Under the pieces are notes generated by a model. It saw only the letters and a program-made list of their open reading frames with translations, was not told where the DNA came from and searched no databases. A DNA stretch of 64,000 bases from Streptomyces sp. MBT53 (GTDB taxonomy: Bacteria > Actinomycetota > Actinomycetes > Streptomycetales > Streptomycetaceae), in assembly GCF_016654115.1 (NCBI RefSeq), contig NZ_JAEQAZ010000028.1:29464-93463 (forward strand), given 5' to 3'. A program made the position numbers and the translations under genes. Shown piece by piece: positions 17,764 to 25,070 of the stretch (position 1 is the first letter of the stretch; every line of letters begins with the position of its first letter).

Positions 17764-17811
17764 ATGGAAACCACCGCCCTCACCTTCGAGACCGACGTCT
17801 TCGTCGCGTAA
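17764..17811 (+). CDS. Possible 15-residue leader peptide
   Basis: A short frame, METTALTFETDVFVA then TAA, has an AGGAGCG ribosome site at a good distance from its ATG. It ends 13 bases before the GTG of the MEKHLA gene. Small size, strong site and position suggest a leader or regulatory peptide, or a short independent peptide. I do not recognise it, and chance cannot be excluded. Confidence 0.4.
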   Translation: METTALTFETDVFVA

Positions 17812-17824
17812 CGGAGCGAGCACC

Positions 17825-18289
17825 GTGACAACCCTCCAGCCCCTCAGCCGACAGTTCTGCGCCCTCCTCCTCGACAGCCACCACCGCCTGACGGGAAAGG
17901 AGTTGGGCCCACCGCTCCTCACCTCCGCGGACGCGGCGGCCGAATGGCTCTACGAGGACGCGCCCTTCGGCCTTCTCGCCCACGACACCACGGACGACCC
18001 GACCTTCATCTACGCCAACCGGACCGCCCAGAGATGCTTCGAGTACACCTGGGACGAGTTCGTCGCCCTCCCCTCCCGCCTGTCCGCCGCACCCGACGCC
18101 CAGCCGAACCGGGACGCCTTCATACGGTCGGTCACGCGCGACGGCTACGCCACCGGTTACCGCGGGGTCCGCATCGCCAAGTCCGGCCGCAGGTTCTGGA
18201 TAACGGACGTGACGATGTGGGACCTGATCGACTCCCACGGAACCCGCCATGGACAGGCCGCCGTCTTCCCGTCCTGGTACGACCTCTAG
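17825..18289 (+). CDS. MEKHLA domain protein
   Basis: This 154-aa soluble protein matches the MEKHLA domain, a PAS-like fold also found at the C-terminus of plant HD-ZIP III proteins. Landmarks are DAPFGLLAHD, TFIYANRTAQRCFEYTWDEF, LPSRLSA, DGYATGYRGVRIAKSGRRFWI and TMWDL. The GTG start has GGAGCG 8 bases upstream; an in-frame GTG at 17705 would add 40 unlike residues. Ligand and partner are unknown; PAS relatives bind small molecules or cofactors. It sits alone apart from the small upstream frame. Confidence 0.85.
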   Translation: MTTLQPLSRQFCALLLDSHHRLTGKELGPPLLTSADAAAEWLYEDAPFGLLAHDTTDDPTFIYANRTAQRCFEYTWDEFVALPSRLSAAPDAQPNRDAFIRSVTRDGYATGYRGVRIAKSGRRFWITDVTMWDLIDSHGTRHGQAAVFPSWYDL

Positions 18290-18389
18290 GTCACCTCAAC
18301 AGGAAGGCACTTTCCGCGTACGCCAGGCTTCGGCACACCCACCCGCTCAACTCACGCTTGCCGCACGGCAATCGACCACGTGTCCACCT

Positions 18390-18917
18390 TCACCGGCCGA
18401 CTCCCGTGGTGGGGAGGTGAATTGCGTGGATGACCCGCCAGGTGTAGGCGGCGGCCTCACGCCTCAGCTCGGCCAATTGGACGCGGTCGACACGCAGTTG
18501 GAGGGAGGCGAGCAGTCGTAGTGACTCAACAGCGGCCCGCATTGGGCCAGTCGGGGTCGGTCGGTTGCAGTATCCGATGCCGATGTGGGGCCGGAGGCGG
18601 CTGCTCGGCTTCATCGCGGGCAGTCCGGATGCCACGGACGCGGCAACGAGCCGTTGGTGGAGATCGACGATGGGGGTCCAGGGTGCCACGCTGTAGCGCA
18701 GGGCACCGCGGGACCCGGTGAGCGGGTCGGCGATTTCCAACAGCCAGTAGTACGCGCGGGTGTTGGCCGACGATCCCGGACGTTGCCAGTGATCACGCAT
18801 CTCGCTGACAGCGCCGAACGCCGCCCAGTCGCGCTCGGCGATGACGCGCGGGTCGTCAAGGTCGGGAGGAGGGCTCGTGGGAAATGCGTCCGGGTGCGGT
18901 GTCAGTAGCGGAGTCAT
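18390..18917 (-). pseudogene. 2'-5' RNA ligase-like protein with internal deletion
   Basis: The 175-aa frame begins like a Streptomyces 2'-5' RNA ligase/LigT-like protein (FPTSPPPDL, DWAAFGAV, DHWQRPGSS, RAYYWLLEI). It then jumps to what I remember as the C-terminal half (ADPLTGSRGALRYSVAPW, RPHIGIGYCNRP, VQLAELRRE). LigT enzymes need two HxT/S motifs. Only a poor second one (HIG) is left; the part with the first appears to be missing in frame between residues about 70 and 75. Activity is therefore doubtful. The deletion claim rests on recalled family length (about 230-250 aa) and should be aligned. Confidence 0.55.
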
Positions 18918-19192
18918 CCCGTGGCGGTGTCCTTCCCCAGGTGTGCGCAGGCACAGGCATCGTGGCAGCACTGGTCAAGAGCCCGTCGTGCGCGTAGGTG
19001 GGGCTGTGTCAGCAACCGCTCGGCCGACTGCCGGACCTGGGCGATGAGTTCGGTGCTGTCAACGCCGCCGATACCGCCGCGTCCAACCCCGCTCTACGGA
19101 CGGCCTTCTCCATCAGCAGCACCCCGGCGGCCTGCGAGACGACCGCAGCGCCACCGCCCGGGACGCGGACCGACGCGTACGACCGCGCGAGG
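18918..19192 (-). other. Remnant of a small coding region
   Basis: On the minus strand a frame ending at the TGA that overlaps the RNA-ligase-like ATG reads DSTELIAQVRQSAERLL and ends in HLGKDTATG. It looks protein-like but has a stop upstream (at about 19090) and no ATG or GTG in between. It is probably the tail of a broken gene formerly coupled to the RNA-ligase-like gene. Confidence 0.3.
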
Positions 19193-19513
19193 TCAGCCGT
19201 TTTCGCGGCCCGGCAAGGGCGCGCCCTTCAGGAAGGCGTGATAAGTCTCGGCGGCGTCCGGCTCGACTACGGCGTTGGACGGGCCGTAGCGAGTGTCGGT
19301 GCGGTCCCGCTTCGGTCCGGAGACCCAGAACTCCTCGTCGGTCTGCACGTCGTAGAAGTTCGCATCGGGCATCCCTCCTGCCCGACGCAGTGTCCTCCCG
19401 TGGAAATACGCGGTGCTCCAGGTCTTCGAGAAGTCCACCCACCCGATCCACGAGGGTCCTAGGTCGGTGCTGTAACCGGACTTCAACTGCACGAACATGA
19501 GACGACGAGGCAT
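19193..19513 (-). CDS. Small conserved-looking protein of unknown function
   Basis: The 106-aa product starts MPRRLMFVQLK and has a well-behaved composition (GPSWIGWVDFSKTW, HGRTLRRAGG, NFYDVQTDEEFWVSGPKRD, YHAFLKGAPLPGR), the kind of sequence seen in small beta-rich Streptomyces proteins. No signal peptide and no known motif. The ribosome site is weak (AGGA, about 15 bases away). It lies 65 bases downstream of the frameshifted gene and may be cotranscribed with it. Confidence 0.55.
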   Translation of the reverse strand: MPRRLMFVQLKSGYSTDLGPSWIGWVDFSKTWSTAYFHGRTLRRAGGMPDANFYDVQTDEEFWVSGPKRDRTDTRYGPSNAVVEPDAAETYHAFLKGAPLPGRENG

Positions 19514-19578
19514 GCGCCCAGGGTCCTGCACGGGCCATGTCCGTGACCAGTGCCAGTGCCCGAAGACTGGGTTCGTGG

Positions 19579-20195
19579 TCACTTCATGTCGAGTGCGACG
19601 TCGCAGCGCAGGGTCTGCCGGTATTTCTTCCCTTTCTGTGAAGAGGTGATCTGGCAGCCTCCCAGGTGGTGTTGGACCCGGCCTGTCACGTGGACCTCGA
19701 CCATGGCGTAGAAGTCGCTTCTCTTGTGCGGTTCGACCGTCATGGGCTTGCCCGCGTGATCGGGCACTTTGGTCATGTCGCGCGGGTACTTGAGCCCGAC
19801 CTGACTGTCCAGCATGTATCCGTCGGTTTCGTCGACGGAATAGACCGGGTAGCCGATCACCCGGGCGCCTTTGGGTACTTGGGTGAGCCTCACGCTCTCG
19901 GCGACGGGTTCTGTGCCCGTGCCGTTCACGAACGGCGGGAACGCGAATCGGTACGACTTTCCGACCTGCGCGTGGGGGAAACCACGTGGAGGTCCCCTTG
20001 AGTCCGACGCCCCGGACGGCCACGCCACCTGATTCGTTCTGGGTGTTGCCCTTCACCAGCCCGAAGTAGGTACCCGGGGCGACGTAGCCGCGCCACTTCG
20101 AGTTGGAGTTGACATACCCGGAATAGCCGTCTTTGCTCCGCAGCGCCCTGCATGCCCGGCACCCCGCAAAAGCCGTCCGGCGCCTTCGACGACAT
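19579..20195 (-). pseudogene. Unknown gene interrupted by two homopolymer frameshifts
   Basis: An ATG at 20195 with an ideal GGAGGGGA site begins MSSKAPDGFCG. The protein-like reading then continues in another frame (ALRSKDGYSGYVNSNSKWRG, APGTYFGLVKGNTQNESG). It shifts again at a run of five G at 19974-19978 into HAQVGKSYRFAFPPFVNG and on to the stop at 19579. Removing one G in 20140-20160 and one in the five-G run would give one protein of about 205 aa. It is either a real pseudogene or a pair of sequencing indels. No family recognised. Confidence 0.5.
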
Positions 20196-20267
20196 AGTCT
20201 CCCCTCCCGACGGCTTCACCGCAGCCGAAAGAGCCAGGTCAGCGCGGCAACGGTAGGCAAGCTACGC

Positions 20268-20283
20268 CCTACACGCTGTAAGG
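20268..20283. promoter_or_regulatory. BlaI-like operator before the BlaI-type gene
   Basis: CCTACACGCTGTAAGG contains TACA-N3-TGTA and lies 9-24 bases before the ATG of the BlaI/MecI-type gene, a position expected for autorepression. It matches the sites at 15747-15788 in core and spacing. Confidence 0.55.
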
Positions 20284-20291
20284 TGGCGGCC

Positions 20292-20675
20292 ATGGCTGGC
20301 ACAGGCCCGCGGGCCCGGGCGGAACGGCGCAGCGCCGGTGAGCTGGAGAGCGCCGTCCTTGCCGCGCTCTGGGCGACCGACCGACCCCTCACACCGGCCG
20401 AGATCCAGGCCGAGATCGACGGCCCGCTCGCCTACAACACCGTGCACACCATCCTGAAGCGGCTCTACGACAAGGGGCTCGTCCTGCGCGACGCGGACGG
20501 GCGGCGTGGGGCGTACCGGCCGGCGAAGAACGCGGCCGAGTTGACCGCCGAGGCGATGCACGAGGCGCTGGACCGGGGCCCGGATCCGATCGCCGCGCTC
20601 CAGCAGTTCGTGAGCGGTCTGCAGCCGGAGGAGGAGCAGGCGCTGCGCGACCTGCTGGCCGGGGGCGCGGAATGA
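20292..20675 (+). CDS. BlaI/MecI-family transcriptional repressor
   Basis: This 127-aa winged-helix protein has the family pattern: SAGELESAVLAALWATDRPLT, then EIQAEIDGPLAYNTVHTILKRLYDKGLVLR as the HTH and wing, and a C-terminal dimerisation part (GLQPEEEQALRDLL). BlaI proteins bind TACA/TGTA palindromes and are inactivated by cleavage triggered by a BlaR1/M56 membrane protease. The ATG has an AAGGTGG site. Its stop overlaps the start of a downstream M56 gene (ATGA), the usual pairing, but that partner is wrecked here. Confidence 0.92.
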   Translation: MAGTGPRARAERRSAGELESAVLAALWATDRPLTPAEIQAEIDGPLAYNTVHTILKRLYDKGLVLRDADGRRGAYRPAKNAAELTAEAMHEALDRGPDPIAALQQFVSGLQPEEEQALRDLLAGGAE

Positions 20676-21330
20676 GGTTCGACGTCCACACGCCTTGCCG
20701 CTGTCGGTGCTGCTCGCGGTGATCAGCCCGGCGATCGGCAGCCGGGTGGCTACGGCGCCGGACACACGGATGCTGACGGGTGCTGATGGCCGCCGCCGTG
20801 GTCACCGCGGCGGCCACCTGCTGGTCCCTGTTCCTGCTGACGGCGACGCTCGTCGGTGACGCTCCGCCGGTCGTCGCCGAGGCCCGGCAGGACGGGTACC
20901 GCCGGCCGAACCCGTACCCGCGGTGATCGGGATCGCGGCCGGTGTCGCCCTCACCGTGCTCCTCGTGTCCGGCCACGACACCGTGAGCGCCGACCGTCGT
21001 ACGCGACGCGCGCTGCGGCGACTGTGCGCGGGCCACGCGACGGACACCGAGCTGATCGTCACCGTCTCCCCGAGCCGCAGGCCTTCGCCATCCCCGGCGC
21101 ACCGGGCCGGATCCTGGTCACCGTCCGCGCGCGGCCGACCCGCTGCTGCGGACCGTACGGGGCACGGTCGCGTTCCCGGTGGAACGGTGGGCCGACGAGC
21201 GGGCGGCGGGCGCAGTCGGCGGCCGTGCCACCACGGCCCGCGCCCTGGCCCGTGCCGTCCTGAGCGCCGAACACCCGCGCCCCGCCTGCGCGTTGGGCGT
21301 CACCGACTGTGCGGTCACGCGGCGGCAGCC
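20672..21330 (+). pseudogene. Degraded BlaR1/M56-type metalloprotease
   Basis: It starts with ATG overlapping the repressor stop (MRFDVHTP), then changes frame into PLSVLLAVISPAIGSR. It shifts again into AAAVVTAAATCWSLFLLTATLVG and VIGIAAGVALTVLLVSGHDTVS, then into EPQAFAIPGAPGRILVT, and later into ADPLLRTVRGTVAFPVERWADERAA. These are M56 membrane-protease pieces in order. The block that should hold the zinc motif HExxH is absent, between the ILVT and ADPLL pieces, and the 3' end is not recognisable. The start, frames and missing motif all indicate a non-functional gene. Confidence 0.75.
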
Positions 21331-21367
21331 AGGTGCCTGCCTCGGTCCGAACAGGAGGTCGTCGGCG

Positions 21368-22150
21368 TCAGCGGCCTCGGGGCTTGCCCCGCTTCGTGCC
21401 CTTGGCCCCGCCGGAGGAGCCGCGCGGGTTCTTGCCCGTCGCGCCCGTCTTGCCGGTCGCCTTGCCGGCGACAGGCTTGCGGCGTGCCGAAGCCGCTTCG
21501 GTGCGCTTCCCCTTCGTCTTCGGCTGGGCCGGTGGCGGGGTACGGCCCCGGGTGCTGTTGACCGTACGGCCCCGGACGATGCCGATGAAGTCCTCCACGA
21601 AGTCGGTGGTCGCGTCCTCGGGCCAGGAGAGGGCGACGTCCGACTGGGGGGCGTCCAGGACGGTCCGGTAGGTGAGGTCCTTGCGGTGGTGCAGCCGGGC
21701 CAGGGACTGGGGGACGTAGAGGATGCCGATGCCCGACGCCACGTGGTCGATCGCGTCCTCGGTGGTCGCGGGGCGCTCGAACGCGGGCTCCCCGGGCGGC
21801 TGCTCCCAGCCGAGGACGTCGTCGAGGGGGTGCAGGACCACCTCGTCGGCGAGTTCGTCGAGGGACACCTCTTCCGCCGCCGTCACGACGTGGTCCTTGG
21901 GGGCCACGACCACGGTCGCCTCGGTGTAGAGGGGGATCGCGCTGAGGACCGTACGGTCGACCGGCAGCCGGACCAGTCCCGCGTCGGCCTCGCCGCGCCG
22001 CAGGACGTCGGACGCCTCCGCGGCCTGGACCGGTACGAGGGTCAGGGGAACGTCGGGCCGGCGCTCGTTCCAGATCCGCACCCACTTGGCGGGCGTCACC
22101 CCGGGGACGTACGCGAGCCGGAACGTGGGGGATGCTTCCGAGCCTGTCAC
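21368..22150 (-). CDS. LysR-type substrate-binding domain protein without HTH, basic tail
   Basis: This 260-aa protein starts directly with a periplasmic-binding-like fold of the LysR effector type (FRLAYVPGVTPAKWVRIWNER, then DAGLVRLPVD, PLYTEATVVVAPKDHVV, GIGILYVPQSLARL). It lacks the N-terminal winged helix of real LysR regulators. From residue about 195 a tail rich in Lys, Arg, Ala, Gly and Pro follows (histone H1-like), ending KRGKPRGR, which could bind DNA or RNA. The GTG start lies 58 bases from the divergent DUF5997-like gene. It may be a nucleoid-type or accessory regulator. Confidence 0.8.
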   Translation of the reverse strand: MTGSEASPTFRLAYVPGVTPAKWVRIWNERRPDVPLTLVPVQAAEASDVLRRGEADAGLVRLPVDRTVLSAIPLYTEATVVVAPKDHVVTAAEEVSLDELADEVVLHPLDDVLGWEQPPGEPAFERPATTEDAIDHVASGIGILYVPQSLARLHHRKDLTYRTVLDAPQSDVALSWPEDATTDFVEDFIGIVRGRTVNSTRGRTPPPAQPKTKGKRTEAASARRKPVAGKATGKTGATGKNPRGSSGGAKGTKRGKPRGR

Positions 22151-22193
22151 CCCGCAAGGTTACCCGCCGTGGTCGGCGGGCTCGAACGCGGTC

Positions 22194-22211
22194 GATACTC
22201 TTGACGGTATG
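22194..22211 (+). promoter_or_regulatory. Probable near-leaderless promoter of the DUF5997-like gene
   Basis: A -10-like GATACT (22194-22199) ends only 9 bases before the ATG at 22209. There is no purine-rich ribosome site, which suggests a leaderless or nearly leaderless mRNA. Confidence 0.4.
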
Positions 22212-22592
22212 AAGTCGCACCAGACCACCCAGACCATGAAGCCCGCCACGGCGGCGAAGAAGCTGGGTGTGTACCTAGAGGCCACGCCCGCCGAGTTCCA
22301 GGAGGGTGACGTCTCCCGCGCCGAGCTGAACGAGTTGCAGGCCGATCCGCCCGAGTGGCTGCGCGAGCTGCGCGCCAACGGTCCGCACCCGCGTCCGGTC
22401 GTCGCGGCCAAGCTCGGGGTCTCCATCGCCGGTCTCGCCCGCGGCGGGGTCACCGAGCCCCTCACCACCGAGCAGATCGACGCGCTGAAGAAGGACGGCC
22501 CCGAGTGGCTGGAGAAGGAGCGCGCCACCCAGGCCGAGGTCCGCAAGGAAGCCGACCGGATCAAGAACAAGAAGAACGCCGACAACGACTGA
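22209..22592 (+). CDS. DUF5997-like small protein
   Basis: This 127-aa soluble protein resembles the actinobacterial DUF5997 family: TMKPATAAKKLGVYL, EFQEGDVSRAELNELQADPPEWLRELR, GPHPRPVVAAKLGVSIAGLARGG and a Lys-rich end. The repeated 'PPEWL' and 'GPEWLEKER' blocks suggest an internal duplication of a short helical unit. Function unknown. It is divergent from the LysR-like gene; I recall this pairing in other Streptomyces, which would suggest a functional link. Confidence 0.8.
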   Translation: MKSHQTTQTMKPATAAKKLGVYLEATPAEFQEGDVSRAELNELQADPPEWLRELRANGPHPRPVVAAKLGVSIAGLARGGVTEPLTTEQIDALKKDGPEWLEKERATQAEVRKEADRIKNKKNADND

Positions 22593-22610
22593 CGGCCGTG
22601 GCGTGAGTGA

Positions 22611-24242
22611 ATGGAGGGCATGCTCTCCGACTTCACGCACGACCACGACGGTGAACGGCTCAGCGGTGTGTACGGCGGTGATCGGTCCGGGGTCACCGCC
22701 GTAGTGCTGCACGGCGCGGGCACCAGCAGCACGGAGCGATTGCTTCCGCTGGTACGGGAGTTCGTCACCCACGGTTGTCGAGCGGTCGCCCTGGACTTCT
22801 CCGGGCACGGCCGAAGCACCGGCGAACTGGGCGAGTTGAGCCTGCGGCGACGGTTCGAGCAGGCCGTCGCGGTGATCGACGCGTACGCGGCGGCGGACGG
22901 GCCGCTGGTCCTGGTGGGCTTCAGCATGAGCGGGCAGACGGTGGCGGATCTCGTCCGGCACTATGGGGACCGGGTGGCGGCGCTGGGGCTGTGCGCGCCC
23001 GCCGTGTACACGGCCGAGGCCTGGGACGTGCCCTTCGGGGACGGGAACGGCCGGTTCAGCGAGATCATCCGGCAACCGGACAGCTGGCGGCAGGCGCCCG
23101 CGCTCGAGGTGCTGCGGGCCTACGAGGGCAGGGCGGTGCTCGCCGTGCCGGGCACGGACGCGGTGATCCCGTCGGCCGTGACCGAGGCCGTGCAGGATGC
23201 GCTGGCCGCGCGCGCCCAGTACACGCGGTTCGATCTTCCGGACGCGCAGCACCAGTTGGGAATGTGGTTCCGCGAACATGGCGCGGACCGGCGGGAGTTC
23301 GTGGCGGCGGTGCTGACCGGCGTCGACGATCGCGGCTGGACGGCCACGCGCGAGTGGGTGGCCAAGCAGCTCGGCGACGGCCGCTCGGTGGCCAACGCGC
23401 GCCTGCTGGCCGGTGGTTGGAGTTCCCAGATGCGTCGGCTCACGCTCGACGACGGCGCGGAGCTGGTGCAACGGACCTTCGTGAAGCCGTTCTTCCGGCA
23501 TCACGGGCCCGGACTGCTGGCCCGTGAGGCGTCGGTCCTGGCGCTGCTCGCCGGGCAGGAGGGCATCCCGGCTCCCGGGCTCGTCGCCGTGGACGCAACG
23601 GCCGAACACTGTGACCACCCGACTCTGTTGATGTCCGCGTTGCCCGGCCGCGTCCGCGTGGACGGGGACGACCTCGACCGGCGCCTGGATCTGCTCGCGG
23701 CCCAACTCGTCCGCGTCCATGACGTCGTACCGGCCGAGAGGCCACGCACGTACCAGGCGTGGACGTCCCCGGAGCGCGTCCGGACCCCGGGCGGACCGCT
23801 GTGGGAGCGCGCCGTGGAGGTGATCCGCCGCGATCCGCCGTCGTACGAAGGCCGCTTCCTGCACCGGGACTTCCACCCCGGGAACGTGCTCTTCACCGGA
23901 GCCGGGCCGGGGCTGCGGATCACCGGTGTCGTCGACTGGGTCGAGACCTCGTGGGGGCCCGCCGACCTGGATGTGGCGCACTGCTCGACCGCGCTCGCGC
24001 TGTTGCACGGGCCGGCGTACGGGCTGGACTTCCGTGAGCGGTACGAGGCACACGGCGGTCGCGCCCTCGCCGACGACCCCGATCATCTGTACTGGCGGCT
24101 GCTGGACGCCCTGCACTACTGCCCCGACGGGGCGAAACTGGCCGGTCCCTGGCGTGACTTGGGGCGGGACGATCTGACGTCCGGGGTGCTCGGGGCACGG
24201 CTGGAGGCGTACGTGGACGGCCTGTTGCAGCGATACAGCTGA
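22611..24242 (+). CDS. Fusion of alpha/beta hydrolase and APH-type phosphotransferase
   Basis: The product is 543 aa. Residues 1-230 form an alpha/beta hydrolase: oxyanion segment LHGAGTSS, nucleophile elbow GFSMSG with Ser105, PGTDAVIP as the acid region and DAQHQLG supplying His. Residues about 260-543 are an aminoglycoside-phosphotransferase-like kinase: ATP-site strand LTLDDGAELVQRTF, catalytic HRDFHPGN (about 418-426) and metal-binding DWVETSWGPADLD. Both active sites look intact, so this is a bifunctional enzyme. Substrates are unknown; one enzyme could deacylate or hydrolyse and the other phosphorylate the same small molecule. It follows the DUF5997-like gene by 18 bases. Confidence 0.87.
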   Translation: MEGMLSDFTHDHDGERLSGVYGGDRSGVTAVVLHGAGTSSTERLLPLVREFVTHGCRAVALDFSGHGRSTGELGELSLRRRFEQAVAVIDAYAAADGPLVLVGFSMSGQTVADLVRHYGDRVAALGLCAPAVYTAEAWDVPFGDGNGRFSEIIRQPDSWRQAPALEVLRAYEGRAVLAVPGTDAVIPSAVTEAVQDALAARAQYTRFDLPDAQHQLGMWFREHGADRREFVAAVLTGVDDRGWTATREWVAKQLGDGRSVANARLLAGGWSSQMRRLTLDDGAELVQRTFVKPFFRHHGPGLLAREASVLALLAGQEGIPAPGLVAVDATAEHCDHPTLLMSALPGRVRVDGDDLDRRLDLLAAQLVRVHDVVPAERPRTYQAWTSPERVRTPGGPLWERAVEVIRRDPPSYEGRFLHRDFHPGNVLFTGAGPGLRITGVVDWVETSWGPADLDVAHCSTALALLHGPAYGLDFRERYEAHGGRALADDPDHLYWRLLDALHYCPDGAKLAGPWRDLGRDDLTSGVLGARLEAYVDGLLQRYS

Positions 24243-24283
24243 TCGGACACGGGGAACGTGGCCGCGTGGGAACCGGACCGCCC

Positions 24284-24874
24284 TCAGCGCGGCAGGCGCA
24301 GGCCCTCGACGAGGACGTCGACCAGCCGGAGCGCGTCGTAGCGGTCGTCGCCCTCCGCGCCGGCGCACAAGTTGCCGACGCCGCGCATGAGTTCGTAGGC
24401 GGTGAGGTCGGACCGGACCTCACCGGCCGCGGCCGCCGCGTCGAACAGTTCGGCGCACACGGGCAGGAGGCGGTCGAGGAAGTAGGAGTGCAGCGACTCG
24501 AAACCGGCGCTGTCGGACCTCAGCACCGCGGCGAGTCCGTGCTTGGTGACCAGGAAGTCGACGAAGAGGCCGACCCACTCCCGTAGCGCGGCGTACGGGG
24601 TGGCGCTGCTCGCCAGCAGCGTCGGACCCGCCTCGGCGCAGGCCTCGACCTGGTGCCGATAGACGGCGATGACGAGGTCCGCCCGGGTCGGGAAGTGGCG
24701 GTAGATCGTGCCGAGTCCGACGCCGGCCTCGCGCGCGATGTCGCGTACCGGAGCGTCCACGCCCGACGCGACGAAGACCTTGGCGGCGGCGTCGAGCAGG
24801 GTCTCCTTGTTGCGCCGGGCGTCCGCCCGCTTGGGCTGGCCCGCACTTCCGGCATTCGCGCCGTTCTCACTCAC
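24284..24874 (-). CDS. TetR-family repressor
   Basis: This 196-aa protein has an N-terminal TetR HTH (KETLLDAAAKVFVASG, VRDIAREAGVGLGTIYRHFPTRADLVIAVY) and a helical ligand domain. The GTG at 24874 has a GGAGGAAG site; a GTG at 24904 would add 10 residues. It is divergent from a luciferase-like monooxygenase and separated from it by two GGAAC-N3-GTTCC boxes, so it very probably represses both itself and that enzyme. Confidence 0.9.
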   Translation of the reverse strand: MSENGANAGSAGQPKRADARRNKETLLDAAAKVFVASGVDAPVRDIAREAGVGLGTIYRHFPTRADLVIAVYRHQVEACAEAGPTLLASSATPYAALREWVGLFVDFLVTKHGLAAVLRSDSAGFESLHSYFLDRLLPVCAELFDAAAAAGEVRSDLTAYELMRGVGNLCAGAEGDDRYDALRLVDVLVEGLRLPR

Positions 24875-24943
24875 CGCGCTCTTCCTCCACACCTCAGGAC
24901 TCACCGAGCGAGGCCGACCGCGGCCAAGCAGGGCTTGCTAAAC

Positions 24944-24979
24944 GGAACGCCGTTCCGTATCGTTCCGGAACGAGGTTCC
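24944..24979. promoter_or_regulatory. Double TetR operator between tetR and LLM gene
   Basis: Two GGAAC-N3-GTTCC palindromes lie at 24944-24956 (within the longer ACGGAACGCCGTTCCGT) and 24967-24979, centres 23 bases apart. A third overlapping palindrome CGTTCCGGAACG is at 24961-24972. This density in a divergent promoter is typical of TetR control. Confidence 0.75.
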
Positions 24980-25070
24980 GTTTGGTCATGATGTCATGCC
25001 GGAGCCCGGCCGGGCGACCAAGCCGCGCCCCCATCCCACCACCACGCCTTGTCGAAGGACGGACGGCACC

